From: Candidatus Nanopelagicaceae bacterium
GTDB taxonomy: Bacteria; Actinomycetota; Actinomycetes; Nanopelagicales; Nanopelagicaceae
Assembly: GCA_947489825.1 (NCBI GenBank)
Contig: CANLFL010000031.1
Location: 1 to 7,953, forward strand
DNA: 7,953 bases
Reading direction: 5' to 3'
Part shown: positions 1 through 5,893 of the stretch, piece after piece
Layout of the letters: the number at the start of each line of letters is the position of its first letter
How positions within the stretch are numbered: the first letter of the stretch is position 1
Made by a program: the position numbers and the translations under genes
The notes under the pieces: generated by a model
What the model was told of the DNA's origin: nothing
The model's input: the letters and a program-made list of their open reading frames with translations, nothing else
Databases searched by the model: none

Positions 1-557
1 AGATCACTATCTAAAGGATCAACACAAGACTTCTGAACTCGCTCTAACCATTGCTCTTCGTGTGCCAAGAGATTGGAGCGCACCGATGCGCCCAAATCTG
101 CAAAACTTGCAAAAGGCATCGGGTGTCCTGCGACCACACTCTCCGCCGCAATCCGAGTTGAATCCAGAGGCGGAATAGGACGGCCACCCACCGGACAACA
201 CGTGATGTCATGGCACAAGACTGATCGATAGAAACCATCTGCAATGAGAATCGATTCATAGATAGCAATTCCTGCTCGTGAGAGCGCAGCAGTTGTCTGG
301 GCAAGAACTTCATAGCCATCACTTCTGCCGTGTGGCTGATAAGCAACAATAAGCGCACCTTCAGCTTCATCTGCGCTGATATGGCTGGCGCAGAGATCGA
401 AAGCAACCTCACCCTGATCTATCGGGTAATCAATGCGCATCGCCATTCCGACGCAATCTTCTTTAATTGATACCAGAACGAGTGAATCAATGGGGTGGTA
501 GCCAATCAGAAATGGAATTGCTGCAAGAAGATCATGTGGGCTGGTCAGGGTTGTCAT
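1..557 (-). CDS. DUF4192 family protein, C-terminus cut by window edge
   Basis: The reading frame starts at the ATG at 557-555 and stays open for 185 codons to the left edge, so the C-terminus is missing. It shows the usual layout of the actinobacterial DUF4192 family: an N-terminal LTSPHDLLAAIPFLIGYHP block (residues 4-22) followed by DSLVLVS, a middle segment of hydrophobic strands (residues 66-74 and 96-106), and the diagnostic CCPVGGRPIP block at residues 120-129, followed by STRIAAESVVAG. The family has no established biochemical function. No signal peptide or membrane segment is visible, so it is probably cytoplasmic. The start lies 6 bases after the stop of the PKD-domain gene, with a GAGAAG ribosome-binding-like stretch (560-565 on the complement), so the two are probably co-transcribed. 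Family assignment is confident; role is unknown. Confidence 0.86.
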   Translation of the reverse strand, partial: MTTLTSPHDLLAAIPFLIGYHPIDSLVLVSIKEDCVGMAMRIDYPIDQGEVAFDLCASHISADEAEGALIVAYQPHGRSDGYEVLAQTTAALSRAGIAIYESILIADGFYRSVLCHDITCCPVGGRPIPPLDSTRIAAESVVAGHPMPFASFADLGASVRSNLLAHEEQWLERVQKSCVDPLDSD

Positions 558-563
558 CACTTC

Positions 564-1304
564 TCAATTCTTAAAGCGGGTCGGGGAGTTTACAACTGTG
601 ATGGTGACAATGGATGTTGTCTTGACGGTGCCGGTAATAGCACGAGTCTGTGCGTTATGTGTATATGTGCCATTCCATGTACTAATCAGAGTGATGAGAT
701 AGGTGCCTGGATTTGAATATGTGTGCGTGATCTTTCCATTGGGAAATGGCCCACCTACATCCGTTGTTGAAAGGAATGTTCCATCACCAAATGACCATGT
801 AAAACTTGGGCGAAGAGCAACATCAACAATCTCTCCCACAATCTTCACCTGCGTCATGAATGAAGTCGGTAGATCTGTCCACATAAATACCGGAACACCA
901 ACAAGTGGTTCAAACTCTGGTTGATAGGCAATTCCTGCAGTAGGTAGAGCTTTAATGAGGCGATCATTAAGAGATGCGGTCTGTGCAACTGGCGGCTGAG
1001 GAGTCGGCGTGCTCTTCTTTGGGACAGCTTTCGTTGTCACGCTCGGCTTAGGTGGTGCCACTGTCTTCTTTACTGGCGGTGGTGCAATCTTCTTTGGGGC
1101 AACCTTCTTTGGAATAGCTTTAACGGTAGGTTTCGGCGCTACAGCAGTGGTGCCGCCTTTGCGACCTTCGATGATGATCTTGCCATCTTGAGTGTAAACA
1201 TCTACACATGCGCTGACCTGGCAATCTTCGGCCAGAGCCGATGGAGTGTTAATTGACGCGATGGTGATGAGAATAGATATGAAGATGAGCTGAGTGATTT
1301 TCAT
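564..1304 (-). CDS. secreted PKD-domain protein with Pro/Lys-rich linker
   Basis: This is a 246-residue exported protein. Residues 1-25 form a signal peptide (MKITQLIFISILITIASIN core) with an ALA cleavage site before E26. A short mature N-terminus follows with a close cysteine pair (C28, C33). Residues about 57-108 are a low-complexity Pro/Lys/Ala/Val linker, possibly wall-spanning. The C-terminal half carries a PKD (Ig-like beta sandwich) domain with the hallmarks WSFGDG at 170-175 and HTYSNPGTY at 194-202. PKD domains are usually extracellular adhesion or ligand-binding modules; no catalytic domain is present. The frame is open 47 codons further upstream, but those residues are not signal-like and overlap the divergent NUDIX gene, so the ATG at 1304 is preferred. 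There is no good Shine-Dalgarno; a TACCTT hexamer 7 bases upstream suggests a leaderless transcript. DUF4192 follows after 6 bases. Ligand unknown. Confidence 0.85.
   Translation of the reverse strand: MKITQLIFISILITIASINTPSALAEDCQVSACVDVYTQDGKIIIEGRKGGTTAVAPKPTVKAIPKKVAPKKIAPPPVKKTVAPPKPSVTTKAVPKKSTPTPQPPVAQTASLNDRLIKALPTAGIAYQPEFEPLVGVPVFMWTDLPTSFMTQVKIVGEIVDVALRPSFTWSFGDGTFLSTTDVGGPFPNGKITHTYSNPGTYLITLISTWNGTYTHNAQTRAITGTVKTTSIVTITVVNSPTRFKN
981..1136 (-). repeat. low-complexity Pro/Lys-rich coding repeat
   Basis: This segment encodes residues 57-108 of the PKD protein. It is built from irregular PKK, APKK, APPPVKK and APPKP units, which at DNA level show as recurring CTTCTTTG-like stretches on the plus strand. 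It resembles the extended basic linkers that carry actinobacterial surface domains through the peptidoglycan. Such tracts tend to vary in length between strains. Confidence 0.55.
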
Positions 1305-1311
1305 GTGGGGC

Positions 1312-1317
1312 AAGGTA
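1312..1317 (-). promoter_or_regulatory. possible -10 element for the PKD/DUF4192 operon
   Basis: On the complement this reads TACCTT, matching the loose actinobacterial -10 pattern TANNNT. It lies 7 bases before the ATG at 1304, the spacing expected for a leaderless mRNA. No convincing -35 was found. It sits in the 79-base divergent gap between the PKD and NUDIX starts (1305-1383), where no other clear element was seen. Confidence 0.28.
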
Positions 1318-1383
1318 GAAGTCGGCGGTGACCACATGGGTGCTAGTTGAGCGCTCTGTGGATGGATGTGGCAATCTAGGAAC

Positions 1384-1866
1384 ATGGCAGCCCACGATGG
1401 AGATGGATGGATCCAATGCCAATGTGGAGGTAAGCACTGGGGCAAATTTGGCGCTGCTGGAATATTAATTTTCCGCAGAGCAAGTGATGGCGGCCGCGAG
1501 ATTTTTCTACAACATCGCGCACCCTGGGTTCATAACGGTGATACGTGGGGTATCCCGGGTGGTGCTAAAGATTCACATGAAAGTATTAACGAGGCTGCCC
1601 TGCGAGAGGCTCACGAAGAGACTGGGATAAAGCCAGAACACCTCACACCGCTGGCACTTTTTAGCGATGATCATGGTGACTGGCGATATGACACGGTGCT
1701 TGCTGCCGCACACGATCTGATCACAGCCGACTCCCCCAATGACGAAAGTCAGGAGATGCGCTGGGTTCCAGTAGATGAAGTCACGTTACTGACCTTGCAT
1801 CCAAGTTTTGCAAAGACGTGGTCTGATCTACGTCAGGTCTTGGATAATTTGGTCGCACCAATCTAA
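1384..1866 (+). CDS. NUDIX hydrolase
   Basis: This cytoplasmic hydrolase (160 residues from the ATG at 1384) belongs to the NUDIX superfamily, which cleaves nucleoside diphosphates linked to another moiety, using Mg or Mn. The Nudix box G-x5-E-x7-R-E-x2-E-E-x-G is complete: it runs from GAKDSHE through REAHEETGI, residues about 60-82. The N-terminus has a GWIQCQCGGKHWG segment, a Cys/His-Trp-Gly stretch that precedes the first NUDIX strand in a group of actinobacterial members. The WGIPGG motif just before the box is typical. The exact substrate cannot be read from the sequence; MutT-like sanitising or another pyrophosphohydrolase role are both possible. An ATG at 1366 would add six residues, but the family-like part begins at the second Met. 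Its 3' end overlaps the end of hmuV on the other strand by 39 bases. Confidence 0.9.
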   Translation: MAAHDGDGWIQCQCGGKHWGKFGAAGILIFRRASDGGREIFLQHRAPWVHNGDTWGIPGGAKDSHESINEAALREAHEETGIKPEHLTPLALFSDDHGDWRYDTVLAAAHDLITADSPNDESQEMRWVPVDEVTLLTLHPSFAKTWSDLRQVLDNLVAPI

Positions 1867-2442
1867 ATCACTGACTTCTGAGTGCATCACAACCACAATA
1901 GTTTTCCCTTGATCTCGCATAGTCCCAAAGAGTGAAATCAGATCAGCCCGACTCTTCTTATCCTGTGATGCAAGTGGTTCATCGAAGAGATAGATAGGTG
2001 TATCGCAGACCAAAGCTCTCGCTATCGCTACTCGCTGCAGCTGACCACCAGAGAGAGTGAGTACGGATTGATCAACAATCGCAGCTATTCCTAACTGAGA
2101 AACTACCGACTCAACGCGAGATAGGTTTTCATAGAGCTGTCCCATCTCAATGACTTGCCGAACAGTAAATGCCAGCCAGAAGAACTGCTCTTGACTGACA
2201 ACACTTCGCAATCGAGATTGCTCACCTAAGGAGAGATCTTTCAGATTGAGGCCATTGATCGATATCGAACCTTCATCGAGAGGATGATCGCCAGCAATAG
2301 CGCCAATGAGTGTGCTCTTACCGGAACCATTCGCACCAACTATGGCGGTGATTGTTCCTTCCTTAATTTCAAGAGAGAGATTCTCAATTACGCGATAGTT
2401 GCCACGCGAGATAGTGACATTGTTTAGAAAAATTAGCGCCAT
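1828..2442 (-). CDS. hmuV: heme ABC transporter ATP-binding protein HmuV-like
   Basis: This is the ATPase subunit that powers the HmuTU importer from the cytoplasmic face. The motifs are in order: Walker A GANGSGKST (residues 36-44), Q-loop Q84 in VVSQE, signature LSGGQ (130-134), Walker B IYLFDEP (150-156) with catalytic E155, and the H-loop histidine H187. At 204 residues it is short: HmuV/FecE-type ATPases are usually about 250, and this one ends soon after the H-loop. The D-loop reads ASQD rather than the common SALD/SNLD. The start overlaps the hmuU stop by 10 bases (ATGGCGCTAA), implying translational coupling. The gene is last in the hmuTUV operon, and its end runs tail-to-tail into the NUDIX gene. 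The ATPase call is certain; heme specificity comes from its neighbours. Confidence 0.88.
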   Translation of the reverse strand: MALIFLNNVTISRGNYRVIENLSLEIKEGTITAIVGANGSGKSTLIGAIAGDHPLDEGSISINGLNLKDLSLGEQSRLRSVVSQEQFFWLAFTVRQVIEMGQLYENLSRVESVVSQLGIAAIVDQSVLTLSGGQLQRVAIARALVCDTPIYLFDEPLASQDKKSRADLISLFGTMRDQGKTIVVVMHSEVSDLDWCDQIIQDLT

Positions 2443-3404
2443 TGCACACCACCGCGCTTCAGCGCGAGAATCAATACTGGCGCACCAATAAGTGAGATCA
2501 GTAGTCCGATCGGAAGATCTTGTGGCGGGGCAATACTTCTGGCGGCGGTATCAGCAACAAGAAGGATCAGCGCACCAATAATTGCAGCGGCAGCAACGAG
2601 ATGGCGATGGCTGGGGCCAACTAAGAAACGAGCAATATGAGGTGCTGCCAGTGCTAAGAAGGAGATAGTTCCTACTTGGCTGACCGCTGTTGCAATTGCT
2701 ATTGAAAAAATAAGAAATGCGATGAGGCGAATCCTTTGTGGATCTCGACCGCTGTGGCGCACTGCTGCATCACCAAGTGAGAGCAGATCTAATTGCGGTG
2801 CGAGTATTCGTGCGCTCACCAACACAGGCAGGGCAACAACTGCTATTACAGCAACGCTGGACCAGGTAAGAAGTGAGAGCGAACCAAACGACCAGAAGGT
2901 AACTGAGCGCACATCACTACGGTCTGCAACTGTTATTGCAATACCAACTATTGCTGTGAGTGTGGCCGAGACGGCGATACCGATAATAATTAGTTGTAAC
3001 GCATTGCGGGCGAGCCAGAATGTCAGCAGAGTAGAAAGTAACGCACCACAAGCTGCCCACCCGATAGCACCAAGTGAGGCGATATTGACTGCATTGGTAA
3101 GTACCCCGATAACCACTCCGAGAGCCGCTCCTGCTGTTGTGCCCAGAAATGCTGGATCGGCCAATGGGTTATTAGTTGATCCTTGAGCTAGAACGCCTGC
3201 TACTGCCAAAATTATTCCTAGGATGATCGCGCCAAGTATGCGTGGCGCTCTTATCTGCCAAAGAATCTGATCTGAAACATCCGATGATTGAAAGTTGGGT
3301 GTAAATATCTGCGCCCACACACTATCTACAGAGGTAGCACCTACTGATAGGGCGACGAGTGCGAGTGCAACGACAACGAGTGTGAGTGCATATATTTTTC
3401 TCAT
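2433..3404 (-). CDS. hmuU: FecCD-family heme ABC transporter permease HmuU-like
   Basis: This inner-membrane permease of 323 residues has the usual length for FecCD/BtuC-type subunits, which form a homodimeric channel for heme, siderophore or cobalamin uptake. Family hallmarks: an N-terminal membrane helix (residues 4-24), RAPRILGAIILG followed by AVAGVLAQGSTNNPLADP (residues 52-84), the ATPase-contacting segment LAAPHIARFLVGPSHRHL (about 252-269), and the C-terminal PIGLLISLIGAP block (298-309). About nine to ten hydrophobic segments are apparent. The start codon overlaps the hmuT stop (ATGA), and the 3' end overlaps hmuV, so all three are one translationally coupled operon. No Shine-Dalgarno is seen at the start, consistent with coupling. 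The fold alone does not separate heme from siderophore transport; the adjacent HmuT favours heme. Confidence 0.92.
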   Translation of the reverse strand: MRKIYALTLVVVALALVALSVGATSVDSVWAQIFTPNFQSSDVSDQILWQIRAPRILGAIILGIILAVAGVLAQGSTNNPLADPAFLGTTAGAALGVVIGVLTNAVNIASLGAIGWAACGALLSTLLTFWLARNALQLIIIGIAVSATLTAIVGIAITVADRSDVRSVTFWSFGSLSLLTWSSVAVIAVVALPVLVSARILAPQLDLLSLGDAAVRHSGRDPQRIRLIAFLIFSIAIATAVSQVGTISFLALAAPHIARFLVGPSHRHLVAAAAIIGALILLVADTAARSIAPPQDLPIGLLISLIGAPVLILALKRGGVQWR

Positions 3405-4315
3405 TGTGAAAGCACCCGATCAACGGATTGAGAGAGCGCTACAAGGAGTGAGTATGTGCGCGGTCCAAAGGAGAGCAGGAGTGAATCATCGACGGCAACA
3501 ATTGCTCGCTTCTTCCCCGCCTGTGTTTGTGCGATTCCAGGTAACTCAACTAATCCATCGATACCGCCGACAGATTCCAAACCCTTGCTCATGACTAGGA
3601 ATAGATCGGGATTGAGCGTGGCAATTGCCTCTGCAGTCATTGGAGTAAATGGGTTGTCAAACTTTTGAGCCCCAGCATCGACGCCACCGATTGCTGCAAT
3701 AAGAGAATCTGTTCCAGAACCTTTTCCGCCGATGAGATAGATAGCGCTACCTCCTCGCAGATATAAAAATGCGATTGTCTTGCCTACAGGAATTTGCGTC
3801 ACTGCGCTCTTACTACCTTGTAGGGCTGCAATGAGATTCTTTCCATCATCAATAGCGCCAATCGCTTGAGCTATTTCACTTACCTTGCGATTAATCTCAT
3901 CTAATTTCCACGCCTCAGAAATTTTCACAATCCGAATTCCTGCTTTTTCTATCGCTACTAGGGCAGATGATGGGCCAGATAAGGTATCAATTATTACCAA
4001 ATCTGGATTGAGTGAAAGAATTTTTTCGGCAACGATCTGATGTCCAGATGTCACAACTTCTACCGACTCTAACGAAGCAACATCGCTAGCAACATCTCGC
4101 CCAATCAAAATATCCAGATGCCCGAGTGAGGCAATAATCTCGGCGCTCCCATTTGCTAGCGCCACTACTCGCAAATACTGCGTGCTTTGAGTTGTACTAA
4201 TACTTATTGCATCAACGCTATCGATCTGCTCTACTGCAGATGGTTGGCTAGAACACCCGGATACAAATACCAATGAGATGGCCCAGGTCACAATTGCCAC
4301 CGCTTTGAATCTCAT
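3401..4315 (-). CDS. hmuT: heme-binding lipoprotein HmuT-like
   Basis: This is the substrate-binding protein of the importer, anchored outside the cytoplasmic membrane. The N-terminus is a lipoprotein signal with lipobox VSGC (C21). The body is a cluster A-II / periplasmic-binding fold (FecB/HmuT type, 304 residues). Features resembling corynebacterial HmuT: GH at 91-92 within SGHQIVAEKILSLNPDLVI, Y185-x-R187 in FLYLRGG, the GGKGSGTDSLI segment (196-206), and MSKGLESVGGIDGLVELPG (242-260) followed by LLSFGPRT. In Corynebacterium diphtheriae HmuT, a His and a Tyr (with a nearby Arg two residues on) ligate heme; H92 and Y185/R187 appear to be the equivalents here. First gene of hmuTUV, transcribed away from two secreted proteins. 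Heme rather than ferric siderophore is the likely ligand, and iron or heme regulation is expected. Confidence 0.92.
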   Translation of the reverse strand: MRFKAVAIVTWAISLVFVSGCSSQPSAVEQIDSVDAISISTTQSTQYLRVVALANGSAEIIASLGHLDILIGRDVASDVASLESVEVVTSGHQIVAEKILSLNPDLVIIDTLSGPSSALVAIEKAGIRIVKISEAWKLDEINRKVSEIAQAIGAIDDGKNLIAALQGSKSAVTQIPVGKTIAFLYLRGGSAIYLIGGKGSGTDSLIAAIGGVDAGAQKFDNPFTPMTAEAIATLNPDLFLVMSKGLESVGGIDGLVELPGIAQTQAGKKRAIVAVDDSLLLSFGPRTYSLLVALSQSVDRVLSQ

Positions 4316-4334
4316 GGGAGAAGCCTGCCAGAAC

Positions 4335-4365
4335 TTTGTCGACGGATCTCCCTTTGTTGTCGGAT
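4335..4365. repeat. imperfect direct repeat in the divergent hmuT control region
   Basis: Two 13-base units, TTTGTCGACGGAT (4335-4347) and TTTGTTGTCGGAT (4353-4365), match at 11 of 13 positions and are 18 bases apart start to start. They lie just upstream of the hmuT start on the minus strand. The spacing of nearly two helical turns would suit two copies of a regulator on one face of the DNA. No known box was recognised in them, so function is speculative. Confidence 0.35.
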
Positions 4366-4386
4366 ATGAAAGTTACGTATCAGCCG

Positions 4387-4392
4387 CATAAT
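4387..4392 (+). promoter_or_regulatory. possible -10 element for the secreted-protein genes
   Basis: CATAAT differs from TATAAT at one base and ends 6 bases before the A of the ATG at 4399. This is the arrangement of a leaderless actinobacterial promoter, with transcription beginning at or next to the start codon. It agrees with the lack of a Shine-Dalgarno upstream of 4399. No good -35 was found at the normal spacing. Confidence 0.35.
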
Positions 4393-4406
4393 TCTCATAT
4401 GAGAAT
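4391..4406. promoter_or_regulatory. perfect 16-bp palindrome, candidate operator
   Basis: ATTCTCATATGAGAAT is fully self-complementary. It overlaps the last two bases of the putative -10 and contains the start codon at 4399-4401. A dimeric repressor bound here would block the plus-strand promoter and could also affect the divergent hmuT promoter. It does not match the classical Fur (7-1-7) or DtxR/IdeR consensus as remembered, so the regulator is unknown. A palindrome this long in a promoter gap is unlikely to be trivial, but chance cannot be excluded. Confidence 0.45.
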
Positions 4407-4881
4407 CCGTCTCTTTCTTCTATCAACGTTCATGGTGTTATCCATGCAATCGCCGGCGATGGCTGCGGTAAATAGCAAGGGATCCCAAGGACAAGTTCTC
4501 TCGGTAGATAAAGCCTCTGCTCGTGCGGGATCCATGGTCACCGTGACGGGAAAAGGTTTTGATGAAACAGTTGGGATCTATCTCGCGTTCTGCGTTATGC
4601 CCGCTAAAGGTAAAGCTCCCACTCCTTGCGGTGGTGGGGTCAATAAGGCAGGGATGGGCGAAGCCTCGTACTGGATCTCCTCTAATCCACCACCCTATGC
4701 AGTGGGCCTTACCGATGAATATTTGCCAGGCGGAAGATTTAAACACAGTGTAAAAGTTTCCCGCCTTATCGGAAAAGTTGATTGTCGCAAAGTCTCATGT
4801 GCGATAACAGTGCGAGCCGACCATCTGCGATCAACTGATCGCACCCATGATCTTTTTATACCAGTAACGATTTCCAAATAA
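4399..4881 (+). CDS. small secreted neocarzinostatin-like domain protein, heme-locus associated
   Basis: This is a 160-residue exported protein. Residues 1-22 form a signal peptide (MRIRLFLLSTFMVLSM core, AMA cleavage site). The mature part is one Ig-like domain: LSVDKASARAGSMVTVTGKGF (34-54) is typical of a beta-sandwich N-terminus. It has four cysteines in two close pairs, C65/C77 and C129/C134. The block GKVDCRKVSC (125-134) recalls the GTVDCTTAAC segment of neocarzinostatin, which has two comparable disulfides. The C-terminus holds the R-x-D-H motif (139-142) shared with the next gene. No membrane anchor follows, so it should be released or loosely held. From memory, similar domains occur beside HtaA/HmuT genes in other actinobacteria. 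Binding of heme or a heme protein is an inference. A TTG at 4336 or ATG at 4366 would extend the frame, but would bury the signal peptide. A leaderless start at 4399 is favoured. Confidence 0.82.
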   Translation: MRIRLFLLSTFMVLSMQSPAMAAVNSKGSQGQVLSVDKASARAGSMVTVTGKGFDETVGIYLAFCVMPAKGKAPTPCGGGVNKAGMGEASYWISSNPPPYAVGLTDEYLPGGRFKHSVKVSRLIGKVDCRKVSCAITVRADHLRSTDRTHDLFIPVTISK

Positions 4882-4907
4882 ACCTCAACCTAAGAATGAA
4901 GAGAGCA

Positions 4908-5888
4908 ATGAAAAAAAATCTCAGTCCAACAGCAGTTATGATCACAATTACAGCTTTACTCTTTGGATTTGCTACCGCACCGAGTGCGCAGGCAGAAACT
5001 TTCGCTTTTGCAAGTGCTCCGCTTACCAATCTAAATCCAGCAGGGGCAACCATCAATGGCGGCTTCTCTAAGTTTCCTGCAGGCAAGGGTCTCTATATTC
5101 AGCAATGCAATGAACCTGTTGCAGGAGCGCGTCCCACAGTCTGTAGCGACACAGTGCAGGTCTGGGTCTCAGATTCAGGTGCTCCCGGAACCGTAAAATC
5201 AACCTCAGGAATAACAATCAAGCCAACAGTTATCATCACTGGACGTTCTGGTAGCGCTGATTGTTCAAAGGTCACTTGTGGGCTCTTCTTTAGGGTTGAT
5301 CATCTGGCTCCTGTAGATGTGAGTGAAGATAAGTTTCTTCCAATGACCTTTGCAGCAGGTACGGCAGCACCGGCACTAGCCTCAGATGTCTTCACTGTGA
5401 CCGCCGATGGGCAAGCTCTCACAAAGAATGTGCCCTCAAATATTTCATATAGAAAGTCGGTACAGATTGCTGTGACTACTCAGTCAGGCTTAACTGCTGA
5501 AGTAACTTCATCAACTGCCGATTGCACATATTCGGCAGGAGTCCTGACAGCGCTCAAGGGAAGCGGCATCTGTGCCATCGATGTTAAAACTTCTGGAAGC
5601 GCAACCTTTGCACCAACCCCTGCTAATTATCCGTTCTATGTGGGCTTAGGTGAGCAGTCGATCGCAACGATCGCAACATCGGTCAAGGTAGGCAAAATAC
5701 TTACACTTCCAGCCGAGAGCACATTTGGCGAAAAGGTTCTCTATAAAACTTCAAGCAAGAATTGCCAAGTGAGTAAGGGCGTTCTTAAGGGGATTAAAAA
5801 AGGTTCATGTGTAGTAACTGCAACGGCTGCGGGTAAGCTCGATATGTGGAAACCACTCGTGCGCAATATTTCGATTCCGGTAAAGTAG
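4908..5888 (+). CDS. secreted protein: neocarzinostatin-like domain plus two Ig-like repeats
   Basis: This is a 326-residue exported protein. The signal peptide ends at SAQA before ETFAF (about residue 29). Residues about 35-150 form a domain paralogous to the preceding gene, with the same cysteine spacing (C67/C79 and C119/C124), a matching GLYIQQC segment and the shared R-x-D-H motif (129-132). Two further beta-rich units follow, each with one widely spaced cysteine pair (C206/C222 and C286/C301), resembling repeats of the form C-T-x(n)-G-x-C-x-I common in actinobacterial surface proteins. The C-terminus is basic and ends without a sorting signal. The start at 4908 is preferred because GAAGAGAG lies just before it; an ATG at 4896 would add four residues. 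Only 26 bases separate it from the upstream gene, so both are likely one transcript. Role in heme or surface binding is inferred from the neighbours. Confidence 0.84.
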   Translation: MKKNLSPTAVMITITALLFGFATAPSAQAETFAFASAPLTNLNPAGATINGGFSKFPAGKGLYIQQCNEPVAGARPTVCSDTVQVWVSDSGAPGTVKSTSGITIKPTVIITGRSGSADCSKVTCGLFFRVDHLAPVDVSEDKFLPMTFAAGTAAPALASDVFTVTADGQALTKNVPSNISYRKSVQIAVTTQSGLTAEVTSSTADCTYSAGVLTALKGSGICAIDVKTSGSATFAPTPANYPFYVGLGEQSIATIATSVKVGKILTLPAESTFGEKVLYKTSSKNCQVSKGVLKGIKKGSCVVTATAAGKLDMWKPLVRNISIPVK

Positions 5889-5893
5889 AAACG

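Noticed and set aside
44..412. Open frame on the minus strand rich in Arg and Leu
   Set aside because: It is out of frame with the DUF4192 gene, which has clear family motifs over the same bases.
1305..1445. N-terminal extension of the PKD protein upstream of 1304
   Set aside because: The extra 47 residues are His/Pro/Trp-rich, not signal-like, and overlap the divergent NUDIX start; the Met at 1304 begins a clean signal peptide.
2722..3186. Plus-strand open frame opposite hmuU
   Set aside because: Composition is that of an antisense shadow of a membrane protein gene; no recognisable domain or start signal.
4336..4398. Upstream TTG or ATG (4366) starts for the first secreted protein
   Set aside because: They would put about 11-21 polar residues ahead of the signal peptide and run through the repeat-containing control region.
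5659..5676. Tandem 9-base repeat CGATCGCAA x2
   Set aside because: It simply encodes an Ile-Ala-Thr repeat within a coding region and has only two copies.
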